Source of the DNA: Paracoccaceae bacterium
GTDB taxonomy: Bacteria; Pseudomonadota; Alphaproteobacteria; Rhodobacterales; Rhodobacteraceae
Direction of reading: 5' to 3'
DNA length: 53,279 bases
Assembly: GCA_019429405.1 (NCBI GenBank)
Contig: JAHYIZ010000018.1
Span: 1-53,279, forward strand
The notes under the pieces are model-generated. The model made no database searches. It was not told where the DNA came from and saw only the letters and a program-made list of their open reading frames with translations. The position numbers and the translations under genes are program-made. This document shows positions 1 to 8,054 of the stretch, in pieces (position 1 is the stretch's first letter; each line of letters starts with the position of its first letter).

Positions 1-802
1 CAAGGCCATCGGCCATGCTGGCGGGAAAATCAAACCGGTCGAGCGACTTGGGGTAGGGCGCGGCCAGCCACGCGTGGTCAAGCAGCCGCGCCAGCCGCGC
101 CTCATCCACCCGGCCCGCCAGCGCCAGTGCCCCGCCCCGGTCCATGTCACCAAGGCCCTGCGCCTTGACCCAGTCGTTGATCGGCGCATTGGCCGGGCCG
201 GTGTCAAAGGCCACCACCGCCTCGGCGCCATCGCACCAGGTCACGTTGGCCACGCCGCCAAGGTTCAAGACCGCCGTAGCGGGGCCTTGCCCCAGCCCGC
301 GCAGCAGCGCCGCGTGGTAAATGGCCGATAGCGGCGCGCCCTGGCCGCCCGCCGCAACGTCTGCGGAACGGAAATCATAGGCCACCGGAACGCCCAGAAG
401 GTCGGCCATCAACTGCCCGTCGCCAAGTTGCCGCGTGGCACCCTTGCGCCCGGCAACGGGGGCGCGGTGCAGCACGGTTTGGCCATGAAAGCCGACGATG
501 CCAAGCTGCGCCATGCCCGGCCCTTCGCTTTCCACCAGATCGCGCACCGCGACGGCCTGCGCGCGGGTCAGCGCATCTTCGGCCTCGGCAAAGATCGCGG
601 GTTCGGGGCCTTCAAAGTTCCAGGTCCGCGCGGCGGCGAGCGTGCGCTCCAACAGGGCACGCAGCGCCGCGGGGTAGGGGGCCAGCCGGTAGGCGCCGTG
701 TTCGGCCACGGCTTCGCCATCGGTTTTCAGCAGCGCCACGTCGATGTTGCCATCGAGCACGGTTCCGGTCATCAGCCCCACGGCCCAGATCGGTTGCATC
801 AT
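1..802 (-). CDS. anmK: Anhydro-N-acetylmuramic acid kinase (AnmK), 3' part missing
   Basis: AnmK opens the 1,6-anhydro ring of anhydro-N-acetylmuramic acid with ATP and gives MurNAc-6-phosphate in the cytoplasm, a step of cell-wall recycling. 267 codons are visible of about 365 usual; the C-terminus lies beyond the left edge. Family landmarks are a phosphate-binding loop GLMTGT at residues 9-14, GFHGQT at 104-109, a [16 protein letters not shown] block at 143-158, [10 protein letters not shown] at 179-188 and the FDTGP catalytic segment at 199-203. The start ATG overlaps the stop of the upstream hydrolase gene (ATGA), so the two are cotranscribed. It is the last visible gene of the leftward half of the amino-sugar locus. 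Confidence 0.93.
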   Translation of the reverse strand, partial: MMQPIWAVGLMTGTVLDGNIDVALLKTDGEAVAEHGAYRLAPYPAALRALLERTLAAARTWNFEGPEPAIFAEAEDALTRAQAVAVRDLVESEGPGMAQLGIVGFHGQTVLHRAPVAGRKGATRQLGDGQLMADLLGVPVAYDFRSADVAAGGQGAPLSAIYHAALLRGLGQGPATAVLNLGGVANVTWCDGAEAVVAFDTGPANAPINDWVKAQGLGDMDRGGALALAGRVDEARLARLLDHAWLAAPYPKSLDRFDFPASMADGL

Positions 803-1800
803 GCCTCCTTGCAGATCGCATCGCCCACGGCGCGGCGCAATTCGACAATGCCACTGTCGAAATGCCGCGTGGGGTGAATACGGTTGGTCAGCAGCGCCCA
901 GGCGCGACCGCTGGTAAAGTCGAGCCAGAGCCCGGTGCCGGTAAAGCCGGTGTGGCCGATGGTCTCGGCCGGTGCCGCGTCGCCGCCCGACCAGCCGGGG
1001 TGGGCGCGCTGCCAGCCGTGGGTGCGGGTATCAGTCAGCGCCCCGGTGATGTGATCTTTCACGAAGCGCGAAATGCCGGTGCCGTTCAGCATGGCGTGTG
1101 CGTGGTCAAGCAGGGCATCAACGGTGGCAAAAAGCCCCGCGTGCCCGGCGCCCTGCAAGGCCGAGGTGTTGTCATCATGCACCTCGCCCGAAAGCACCCG
1201 GCCGCGCCAGGTGCAATCTTCGGTGGCGGCGGCTTTGGCAGGGTCGGCGGCCCATGCAAAGCCGGTGCCGGGCTCCATCTGCCGGATCGGCTTTCGGTAA
1301 AATCGTTCCAGGGCAAGGCCTAACAGGATGAAGTTGATGTCGGAATAGACCGGTGCGCCGGCCTGCCATTCATGCTGCAAGACCCATGCGCGCAGCAGAT
1401 CGGGGTCGCGGCCATAGGTGTAGATCGGCACCACGGCCGGAAACGGTGTCAGGTGGCCAAGGCACTGGCGAAAGGTGACGCGGCGTTCCCACGCCTGCGG
1501 GTCATACTGGCGCAAGTCGGGCAGCAATTGCGTCAGCGGCCCGTCAAGGTCGATATGCCCGGCCTCGGCCAACGCCAGAATGCGCGGCGTGGTGAATAGC
1601 ACCTTGGTCAGCGAGGCAAGATCGAACCATGTCTCGCGCGTCATCGGGCGGGCCACTGGCACCTTTTGCGCCGCACCCGCTGCCAGCACCGCGCGGCCCG
1701 CGCCATCGAGAACCCCCAGCACCGCGCCGGGAATGCGCCCTGCGTCAATCGCGGCCTGCACTGGCACGAAGGCGCGCCGGGCTAGGGGTAAAGATGGCAT
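799..1800 (-). CDS. Serine hydrolase, beta-lactamase fold, AmiE-like (possible cytoplasmic muramyl amidase)
   Basis: 333 residues of the class C beta-lactamase/esterase fold. The nucleophile motif SLTK is at residues 63-66, the second motif YSDIN at 152-156, and HTG (in place of KTG) at about 283-285. No signal peptide or lipobox is seen, so the protein should be cytoplasmic. Bacillus subtilis AmiE (YbbE), an N-acetylmuramyl-L-alanine amidase in a MurNAc operon, belongs to the same broad fold; position between a peptide-type importer and anmK makes a similar role likely here, which is inference. The upstream in-frame start at 1857 would overlap the ATPase gene by 76 bases; ATG at 1800 (19-base overlap) is preferred. 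An esterase or D-aminopeptidase is possible. Confidence 0.82.
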   Translation of the reverse strand: MPSLPLARRAFVPVQAAIDAGRIPGAVLGVLDGAGRAVLAAGAAQKVPVARPMTRETWFDLASLTKVLFTTPRILALAEAGHIDLDGPLTQLLPDLRQYDPQAWERRVTFRQCLGHLTPFPAVVPIYTYGRDPDLLRAWVLQHEWQAGAPVYSDINFILLGLALERFYRKPIRQMEPGTGFAWAADPAKAAATEDCTWRGRVLSGEVHDDNTSALQGAGHAGLFATVDALLDHAHAMLNGTGISRFVKDHITGALTDTRTHGWQRAHPGWSGGDAAPAETIGHTGFTGTGLWLDFTSGRAWALLTNRIHPTRHFDSGIVELRRAVGDAICKEA

Positions 1801-2726
1801 GCGACCTCCTGCGGCGCGCCTGCATGCACGGCCAGCGGCGGGCGGGCCTTGCGGCACACCTCGGTCGCCTGCGCGCAGCGGCTGTGAAAGGCGCAGCCTG
1901 CGGGCGGGTGCGCGGGGTCTGGCACCTCGCCCTGCAACACGATGCGCTGCCCGCGCGCACCCCCGGCCCGCGGGATCGCCGACAAAAGCGCGCGCGTATA
2001 GGGGTGCTGCGGCGCAGACATGATCGCTTCGGTCGGGCCCATTTCGACGATACGCCCCAGATACATCACCGCGATCCGGTCCGACACATGGCGGATTACC
2101 GACAGATCGTGGCTGATGAACAGGATGGCAAGCCCAAGGCGGCGGCGCAAGCTGGCGATCAGGTTGATGATCTGGCTCTGGATCGACACATCGAGCGAGC
2201 TGACCGCCTCATCCGCCACGATCAGCGCGGGGTCAAGCGCCAATGCGCGGGCAATGGCGATGCGCTGGCGCTGGCCGCCCGAGAATTCATGCGGGTAAAG
2301 CCCGGCCGCTTCGGGCGGCAAACCGACCAGATCCAGCAGTTCTGCCACCCGCGCGCTGCGCGTCGCACCATCACCGACGCGCTGCACGATCAGCGGCTCG
2401 GCCAGAATGTGGCTGACCTTGTGGCGCGGGTTCAGCGCGCCGAACGGGTCTTGAAAGATGATCTGCATATCGCGGCGCAGCGGCTTCATGGCGCGGGGTT
2501 TCAGCGCCGTGATGTCTTGCCCCTTGAACAGAACCTGCCCGCCGCTCGGCTCGGTCAGCCGCAGAATCGTGCGCCCGAGCGTGGATTTGCCGCAGCCAGA
2601 TTCGCCGACGACCCCCAGCACCTCGCCCGCCCCAAGCGTCAGCGACACATCCGAGACCGCCTGCACCACGGTGCCGCGCGCGCCGGCATAGGTTTTTGAA
2701 AGATTGCGGGTTTCAAGCAGCGTCAT
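1782..2726 (-). CDS. Peptide-type ABC transporter ATP-binding protein (DppF/OppF-like)
   Basis: 314-residue ATPase that powers an oligopeptide-type importer. Walker [10 protein letters not shown] is at residues 41-49, the signature FSGGQ at 148-152 and Walker B LIVADE at 168-173. The C-terminal Opp-type extension with GCAFHSRC is present, as expected for the OppD/DppF class. The start ATG overlaps the stop of the neighbouring ATPase gene (ATGA). A longer in-frame extension to 3017 is only read-through of the upstream gene in another frame. Its permease and binding-protein partners are on the opposite strand at 3882-7223. Confidence 0.93.
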   Translation of the reverse strand: MTLLETRNLSKTYAGARGTVVQAVSDVSLTLGAGEVLGVVGESGCGKSTLGRTILRLTEPSGGQVLFKGQDITALKPRAMKPLRRDMQIIFQDPFGALNPRHKVSHILAEPLIVQRVGDGATRSARVAELLDLVGLPPEAAGLYPHEFSGGQRQRIAIARALALDPALIVADEAVSSLDVSIQSQIINLIASLRRRLGLAILFISHDLSVIRHVSDRIAVMYLGRIVEMGPTEAIMSAPQHPYTRALLSAIPRAGGARGQRIVLQGEVPDPAHPPAGCAFHSRCAQATEVCRKARPPLAVHAGAPQEVACHLYP

Positions 2727-3676
2727 GCGGGGTTCCAGCAGCGGAATTGGTGGGGGCCATCGGTCAGCGTCGGCATGTCGGTGGCGCAGCGCGCAATTGC
2801 GGCAGCGCATCGTGGCGCAAAGGCGCAGCCGGGCGGGCGCGCGCCCGGTGCAGGCACGCTGCCCGCGATGGCGGGCAGGTCGGCGCCGGGCGGGTTGGCA
2901 GCGGGAATGGTGGCCAGCAGGGCGGCGGTATAGCGGTGGCGCGGCTGGACGAAGAGTTCGGCTGAAGGCGCAGATTCGACGATTCGTCCGCCATACATCA
3001 CCGCCACCCGGTCGCAATATTGCGACACCACGCCAAGGTCATGCGTGATCAGCAGCACCGCCATGCCGCGTTTGCGGCGCAGATCATCGAGCAGATCGAG
3101 GATTTGCGCCTGCACGGTCACATCAAGCGCGGTCGTCGGCTCATCTGCGATCAGCAGCTTCGGTTCACATGCCAGAGCAATCGCGATCATCACCCGCTGC
3201 CGCTGGCCGCCCGACAGCTGGTGCGGATAGCGCGTCACCGCCTCGCCCGGTGCCGGAATGCCGACAAGCGCCAGCAGGCTCGCGGCCTCGGCCAGCGCCT
3301 CGGCGCGGCCTTTGCCACGGTGCAGTTGCAGCGCCTCGGCGATCTGGTCGCCCACTGTAAACACCGGGTTGAGCGAGGTCATCGGCTCTTGAAAGATCAT
3401 CGCGATGTCGTCGCCGCGCAGCGCCTCAAGCTCGGGCTCGGACAGCGCCAGCACATCGTGCCCGGCAAAATGAATGGCGCCTGCGGTGATGTGCATCGGC
3501 GGCGTCGCCAAAAGCCGCATGATGGAAAGCGCGGTGACCGATTTGCCGCAGCCCGATTCGCCAACCAGCCCCAGCATCTCGCCCGCGCCGATGGTCAGCG
3601 ACAGATCCTCGACCACCGGGCGGCGGCCCGCCGCGATATGGAGCTTTTCGAGCACAAGCAAGGGCGTGTCCGGCAT
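2723..3676 (-). CDS. Peptide-type ABC transporter ATP-binding protein (DppD/OppD-like)
   Basis: 317-residue ATPase, first gene of the leftward transcript. Walker A GESGCGKS is at residues 39-46, signature LSGGQ at 154-158, Walker B LLIADEP at 174-180 and the Opp-type C-terminal [11 protein letters not shown] at 3676 follows a GGGAG ribosome site by five bases; an in-frame TTG at 3688 is less convincing because that ribosome site would fall inside the gene. With the 1782-2726 ATPase it should form the heterodimeric motor for the permeases at 5437-7223. Substrate is inferred from neighbours to be an amino sugar or muropeptide. Confidence 0.93.
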   Translation of the reverse strand: MPDTPLLVLEKLHIAAGRRPVVEDLSLTIGAGEMLGLVGESGCGKSVTALSIMRLLATPPMHITAGAIHFAGHDVLALSEPELEALRGDDIAMIFQEPMTSLNPVFTVGDQIAEALQLHRGKGRAEALAEAASLLALVGIPAPGEAVTRYPHQLSGGQRQRVMIAIALACEPKLLIADEPTTALDVTVQAQILDLLDDLRRKRGMAVLLITHDLGVVSQYCDRVAVMYGGRIVESAPSAELFVQPRHRYTAALLATIPAANPPGADLPAIAGSVPAPGARPPGCAFAPRCAAAIARCATDMPTLTDGPHQFRCWNPA

Positions 3677-3763
3677 CTCATCTCCCAAAACACTCGGGCC
3701 CCCGTGGCGCCGGTGGCGTAAAAAGGTGGGCGGTCACACGGCCCCTTGTCAGACGATTTCTAA

Positions 3764-3794
3764 TACCATACCGTTCCAATTGTCTAGGGTGGTA
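3764..3794. promoter_or_regulatory. Candidate operator in the divergent promoter of the amino-sugar locus
   Basis: The 205-base gap between the divergent ATPase and binding-protein genes contains inverted arms TACCA (3764-3768) and TGGTA (3790-3794). A palindromic CAATTG (3777-3782) lies at the centre. HutC/NagR-type GntR regulators usually bind short dyads, and a GntR gene lies in the rightward operon, so this is a plausible operator for autoregulation. The match to DasR/NagR sites (TGGTCTAGACCA) is only partial (TTGTCTAG at 3780-3787). A TATAAA stretch at 3807-3812 could be part of the rightward -10 region. Confidence 0.4.
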
Positions 3795-3881
3795 ACAAAC
3801 TGGACTTATAAATTGGCTCGGCGCAGAAACCCCGGCGGCGCCACCGCACACAGGGTCTGCGCCTCACAGGGTGGGAGAAAC

Positions 3882-5381
3882 ATGGCTAAGCATAAACTCG
3901 CGGCGGTACTTCTGGCGACTTCATTTCTGACGGGCGCTGCCTCGGCGGCAACGCTTGACGTGGCGATGGACACCTCGCCCGCAGGGCTTGATCCGCACCT
4001 CGTGACCGCGTTCAACTCGGTTCTGATCGTGCAGTCGAACATCTATCAGGGGCTGACCGACACCACGCCCGGTTTGCAGGTGGTGCCGAACCTTGCCGAT
4101 AGCTGGGAAATTTCCGCCGACGGGCTGACCTATACCTTCAGGCTTGCCGCTGGCGTGACCTTCCATGACGGCAGCACCTTCGATGCCGAAGACGTGGCCG
4201 CCTCGATCCGCCGCGTGCAATCGACCGAGATCGCTTCGCCGCTTGCAAGCCGGATCTCGCCGATCATCGGGGTCAATGTCATTGATCCGCTGACCATCGC
4301 ATTCACGCTCGATGCACCGTTCGCGCCGCTGCTGTCGTCGTTGGCGGGTATCGCCATCGTTCCCGCCGAAGTCGAGACCAACAAAGAGGCGCTGCAACAG
4401 GTTCCGGTCGGCACCGGCCCGTTCAAGTTCGCCGAATGGCAGCCCAACGGCTTTATTTCGCTGGTGAAATTTGATGCCTACCGTGAGGCGGGCAAGCCCC
4501 ACGTCGATGAGGTGAAGTTTCATTTCGTGCCCGAGGCCGCGACCCGTCAGGTTGGGCTTGCGAGTGGCGAATATGACCTGTTGCCTTCGATCGACCCGGC
4601 CACAGCGCTGCAATTGCAGGGCCAGCCCGGCATCACCGTGCACCAGACCCGCGATCTGGGCTACACGCTGGTCGGCATGAACGCCTCGCGCGCACCTCTG
4701 GATGACCCGCGCGTGCGTGAAGCGGTGAACATGCTGCTTGATCGGCAGGAAATCATCGACGGCGCGCTGTTCGGCTCGGGCGTGCCCGGTGGGCCGCTGT
4801 CGCCCGCGCTGGTCGATTGGGCGCTGCCGACTTCGGATTATGCCTGCTACACGCAAAACGTTGAGGGTGCCAAGGCGCTTTTGGCGGCGGCGGGCGTGAC
4901 CGGGCCGGTGAAGATCGTGATGAAGGTTCTGCCGCGCCAAGACACCCGCGACATCGCGCAGGTGGTGCAGCAACAGCTGGCAGCCGGTGGCTTTGAGGTC
5001 GAGCTGGTCAATCAGGAAATCGGGCAGTTTGTGCAAGACTGGCGCAATTCCGAATTCGACATGTTCGTTTCTGCCAACGGCGGCAGCGTGGACCCGGACC
5101 AGTATTTCTACCGCACTTTCTATTCGGGCGGATCAACCAACGTCTTCAAGTATGACGACGCGGGCCTGAATGCGCTGCTCGACACCGGCCGTTCTGTCAC
5201 AGACACCGCCGCGCGCAAGGCGGCCTATGATGCAGCACAGCGCCAGTTGGCCTGCACCGGGCCGATTGCCCACATCGCCTATGGCGCGCTTTCGACCGCC
5301 GCCGGGCCGAATGTGAGCGGGTTTGAAATCAACCCGCTGGGGCGGCTGACCAGCCTCCTTGACGTTACGCTGACCAAGTGA
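3882..5381 (+). CDS. Extracellular solute-binding protein, family 5 (peptide-type ABC)
   Basis: 499-residue periplasmic binding protein of the DppA/OppA class. The N-terminus is a typical signal peptide with cleavage expected near residue 22 after GAASA. The family-5 core follows, with LADSWEISADGLTYTFRL near residue 70 and VPVGTGPFKF further on. ATG at 3882 has a GGGAG ribosome site; the longer in-frame reading from 3474 is antisense to the ATPase and rejected. It is the first gene of the rightward transcript and is followed by a strong hairpin before the permeases, a usual way to make more binding protein than permease. Ligand unknown; amino-sugar or muropeptide inferred from the operon. 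Confidence 0.93.
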   Translation: MAKHKLAAVLLATSFLTGAASAATLDVAMDTSPAGLDPHLVTAFNSVLIVQSNIYQGLTDTTPGLQVVPNLADSWEISADGLTYTFRLAAGVTFHDGSTFDAEDVAASIRRVQSTEIASPLASRISPIIGVNVIDPLTIAFTLDAPFAPLLSSLAGIAIVPAEVETNKEALQQVPVGTGPFKFAEWQPNGFISLVKFDAYREAGKPHVDEVKFHFVPEAATRQVGLASGEYDLLPSIDPATALQLQGQPGITVHQTRDLGYTLVGMNASRAPLDDPRVREAVNMLLDRQEIIDGALFGSGVPGGPLSPALVDWALPTSDYACYTQNVEGAKALLAAAGVTGPVKIVMKVLPRQDTRDIAQVVQQQLAAGGFEVELVNQEIGQFVQDWRNSEFDMFVSANGGSVDPDQYFYRTFYSGGSTNVFKYDDAGLNALLDTGRSVTDTAARKAAYDAAQRQLACTGPIAHIAYGALSTAAGPNVSGFEINPLGRLTSLLDVTLTK

Positions 5382-5388
5382 TCCATCG

Positions 5389-5419
5389 CCCCGGCGGGCG
5401 TCGTGCCCGCCGGGGTTTT
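5389..5419 (+). terminator. Hairpin with T-tract between binding protein and permease genes
   Basis: A perfect 11-base stem, CCCCGGCGGGC (5389-5399) with GCCCGCCGGGG (5405-5415), loop GTCGT, followed by TTTT. It looks like an intrinsic terminator but the permease gene continues 18 bases later in the same direction. It therefore probably attenuates, or protects the 3' end of the binding-protein message. Confidence 0.8.
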
Positions 5420-5436
5420 CGCGCAGGAATTGCCCT

Positions 5437-6387
5437 TTGAACACGCGTTTTCTTATCGGCCGCCTGATCGACCTCGGCTTTGTGCTGTTTGGGGTCTCGA
5501 TTCTGGTGTTTCTGATGATCCGGTTGATCCCGGGCGACGCGGTGGCGATCATGCTGGGCGCCAACACCGAAATCACCCCCGACCGGATTGCCGAATTGCG
5601 CGACCGGCTGGGCCTCGACGACCCATTGCTGGTGCAATACGGGAACTGGCTCTGGCGGGCGCTGCAGGGCGACCTCGGAACCTCGATCTGGACCGGGCGG
5701 CCGGTGCTGAACGAAATTTCGGTGGCAATCTGGCCCACGGTCGAACTGACCGCGCTGTCGGTGCTGGTGGGGGCCGGGCTTTCAATTCCGATCGGCGCCT
5801 TCATGGCGCAGGCGCGTGGCGGGGCGGCCGAGGTTGCGGTGCGCGTTGGTGCCATCGCGGGGCTTACGATCCCGTCATTCTGGCTCGGCATCGTCTCGAT
5901 CTTTCTGGTGGCCAAGTTGCTGCCGGGGGTTTCTGCGCTCGGCTATGTGCCTTTCACCCAAGACCCCTTGGGCAATTTGCAGCGCATGGTGCTGCCGGTG
6001 ATCGCGCTTTCGCTGCCGATGCTGGCCAATCTCTCGCGCCTCGTGCGATCGGCCATGCTTGATGCGCTCGGGCAGGATTATGTGCGCACCGCGCGCGCCA
6101 AGGGTGCCAGCCGCCGCCGCGTGGTTTACCGCCACGCATTGCGCAACGCGTTGATCCCGTTCGTGACTTCGGTCGGGGTCTCGGTCGGGTATCTGCTGGG
6201 CGGGGCGATTGTGGTGGAACAGGTCTTTGCCATTCCCGGCCTCGGGCGGCTGGTGCTGGGGGCAATCTCGGAACGCAATTACCCGCTGGTGCAAGCCACC
6301 ATTCTGGTGATTACGGCGACCTTCGTGGTGGTCAACTTCGCGGTTGATCTGCTCTATGCCGCCATTGACCCGCGGGTGACCAATTGA
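5437..6387 (+). CDS. Peptide-type ABC transporter permease (DppB-like)
   Basis: 316-residue inner-membrane permease with about six hydrophobic segments. It has the DppB N-terminus (FLIGRLIDLGFVLFGVS) and the cytoplasmic EAA loop around TARAKGASRRRV near residue 215, which docks to the ATPase subunits. The start is TTG at 5437 with AGGA nine bases upstream; no nearby ATG fits. The stop overlaps the next start by one base (TGATG), so translation is coupled to the DppC-like partner. Confidence 0.92.
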   Translation: MNTRFLIGRLIDLGFVLFGVSILVFLMIRLIPGDAVAIMLGANTEITPDRIAELRDRLGLDDPLLVQYGNWLWRALQGDLGTSIWTGRPVLNEISVAIWPTVELTALSVLVGAGLSIPIGAFMAQARGGAAEVAVRVGAIAGLTIPSFWLGIVSIFLVAKLLPGVSALGYVPFTQDPLGNLQRMVLPVIALSLPMLANLSRLVRSAMLDALGQDYVRTARAKGASRRRVVYRHALRNALIPFVTSVGVSVGYLLGGAIVVEQVFAIPGLGRLVLGAISERNYPLVQATILVITATFVVVNFAVDLLYAAIDPRVTN

Positions 6388-7223
6388 TGCACGCTCTTCG
6401 CCAAAACAAGCTTCTGGCCTTCGCGCTCGCTTTCGTGGTGGTGCAGGTGTTGCTGGCGCTTGCAGCACCCTGGCTCGGGTTTCAGGACCCGTTCAAGCAG
6501 ATCATGGTGCAGCGGATCAAGCCGCCGAACCCGTTGAACCTGCTGGGCACCGATCAGTTGGGGCGTGACGTGCTGGCGCGCATCATCTGGGGCGCGCGAA
6601 CCTCACTGTTCACGACATCGACAGCGGTCGGCATTGCCTTGTTGGCGGGCGGCGCCATCGGGCTGCTTGCGGCCTTTTACCGTGGCTGGTTCGACCGCAT
6701 CGTGATGCGCAGCATGGATGTGCTGTTTGCCTTTCCGATTCTGCTGCTTGCAATTGGCGTGATCTCGGTTCTGGGGCCAAATGCCTGGAGTGCTGCAATC
6801 GCGATTGCGATTGTCTACACCCCGATTTTCGCGCGGCTTTTGCGCGGCCCCGCATTGGTGCTGTGTGAGGCGGAATATGTGCTGGGCGCGCGCGCGGTGG
6901 GGGCATCAGACGCGCGGATCATTTTTTCGCATATTCTGCCGAACCTGATTTCGGTCATTCTGGTGCAGACATCGATCCTCTTGTCGGCGGCAATTCTGGT
7001 TGAGGCGTCGCTATCGTTTCTCGGGCTTGGGGCGCAGCCGCCGACGCCGTCGCTGGGGCTGATGCTGTCAGAGGGGCGCAATTTTCTGCTGCTCTCGCCA
7101 TGGCCGGCGGTGTTTGCGGGCATCGCAATTCTGCTGCTGTCGTTCGGCTTCAATCTGCTGGGCGATGCGCTGCGTGACACGCTTGACCCACGCCTGCGCA
7201 ATCTTGATGCGGGGGCGCAATGA
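6387..7223 (+). CDS. Peptide-type ABC transporter permease (DppC-like)
   Basis: 278-residue second permease. It carries the DppC hallmark GTDQLGRDVLARIIWGAR near residue 52, five to six membrane segments and the EAA loop LGARAVGASDARII near residue 168. ATG at 6387 overlaps the stop of the DppB-like gene; an in-frame TTG one codon earlier is less likely. The stop overlaps the GntR regulator start (ATGA), tying the regulator to transporter expression. Confidence 0.92.
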   Translation: MHALRQNKLLAFALAFVVVQVLLALAAPWLGFQDPFKQIMVQRIKPPNPLNLLGTDQLGRDVLARIIWGARTSLFTTSTAVGIALLAGGAIGLLAAFYRGWFDRIVMRSMDVLFAFPILLLAIGVISVLGPNAWSAAIAIAIVYTPIFARLLRGPALVLCEAEYVLGARAVGASDARIIFSHILPNLISVILVQTSILLSAAILVEASLSFLGLGAQPPTPSLGLMLSEGRNFLLLSPWPAVFAGIAILLLSFGFNLLGDALRDTLDPRLRNLDAGAQ

Positions 7224-8041
7224 GCCGGGTGCGCACAGCCGACCCAGTGTCGCCCAACTCGGTGTCGCCCAACTCGGTGTCGCCCGGCTCGGTGTCGCCC
7301 GGCTCGGTGCTGGCGCATCTGGTTGCGGGGCTGCGGGGCGATGCGACGCGGCCGCTTTACCTGCGGCTGGCGGCAGGTCTGCGCGGGTTGATCGAGGCGG
7401 GCGAATTGCGCGGCGGCGAGGCGCTGCCATCCGAGCGCGACCTCGTGCGCGAAACCGGGCTTTCGCGTGTGACCGTGCGCAAGGCGACCGAAGAGTTGTG
7501 CCGCGAAGGCTTGCTTGCGCGGCGCCAAGGTGCGGGCAGCTTTGTGACGCGGCAGATCGACCAGCCGCTGTCGGTGCTGGTCGGGTTTTCCGAAGACATG
7601 CAGCGGCGCGGCGCCAAGGTTTCGTCGCGCATTCTGCAAAAGCTGGTCTGCGCGCCGGACCCTTCGGATATGCTCAAACTTGGCCTTTCCCCCAATGATC
7701 TGGTGTTCCGGCTGGCGCGCGTGCGTCTGTCGGATGGCGAGCCGCTGGCGATTGAAACTGCAATCGTGCCCACCGATGCGATCAATCCCGATACGATGGG
7801 TGACTCGCTTTATGAAGCCTTGCGTGGGTCAGGCCACTTGCCGGTGCGCGCGCTGCAGCGGTTGCGCGCGGCGATTGCCAACGCACAGGAAGCGCAGCTT
7901 CTGGGGGTGCCGGTTGGGAGCCCGATCCTGCATATCGAACGGCGCGCGTTCTTGGCCAATGGCCGCCCGATTGAAGTTACGACTTCGTCCTATCGGGGCG
8001 ACCGGTATGATTTCATTGCCGAACTGACACTTGACCCCTGA
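7220..8041 (+). CDS. GntR-family (HutC subfamily) transcriptional regulator
   Basis: 273 residues: an N-terminal winged helix-turn-helix (ALPSERDLVRETGLSRVTVR, about residues 69-88) and a C-terminal UTRA-type effector domain ending in a typical TSSYRGDRYDF. NagR/DasR/YvoA regulators of this subfamily sense amino-sugar phosphates, which fits the operon with nagA. ATG at 7220 overlaps the permease stop. Residues 10-29 are a perfect-to-near-perfect repeat VSPNS, VSPNS, VSPGS, VSPGS that precedes the DNA-binding domain and is not part of the family. GTG codons in each unit could give alternative, shorter starts. Confidence 0.9.
   Translation: MSRVRTADPVSPNSVSPNSVSPGSVSPGSVLAHLVAGLRGDATRPLYLRLAAGLRGLIEAGELRGGEALPSERDLVRETGLSRVTVRKATEELCREGLLARRQGAGSFVTRQIDQPLSVLVGFSEDMQRRGAKVSSRILQKLVCAPDPSDMLKLGLSPNDLVFRLARVRLSDGEPLAIETAIVPTDAINPDTMGDSLYEALRGSGHLPVRALQRLRAAIANAQEAQLLGVPVGSPILHIERRAFLANGRPIEVTTSSYRGDRYDFIAELTLDP
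7247..7306 (+). repeat. Four tandem 15-base units inside the GntR gene
   Basis: Units 7247-7261 and 7262-7276 are identical (gtgtcgcccaactcg). Units 7277-7291 and 7292-7306 are identical to each other (gtgtcgcccggctcg) and differ from the first pair at two bases. The unit length is a multiple of three, so copy-number change keeps the frame and only alters the length of a VSP(N/G)S linker. Confidence 0.95.
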
Positions 8042-8054
8042 GATCGGAGCATCA

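Noticed and set aside
799-1800. Antibiotic-resistance beta-lactamase
   Set aside because: No signal peptide, HTG and YSDIN motif forms fit the AmiE/esterase branch, and the operon is amino-sugar catabolism.
7247-7306. CRISPR-like array
   Set aside because: Units are adjacent 15-base tandem repeats without spacers and inside a coding frame.
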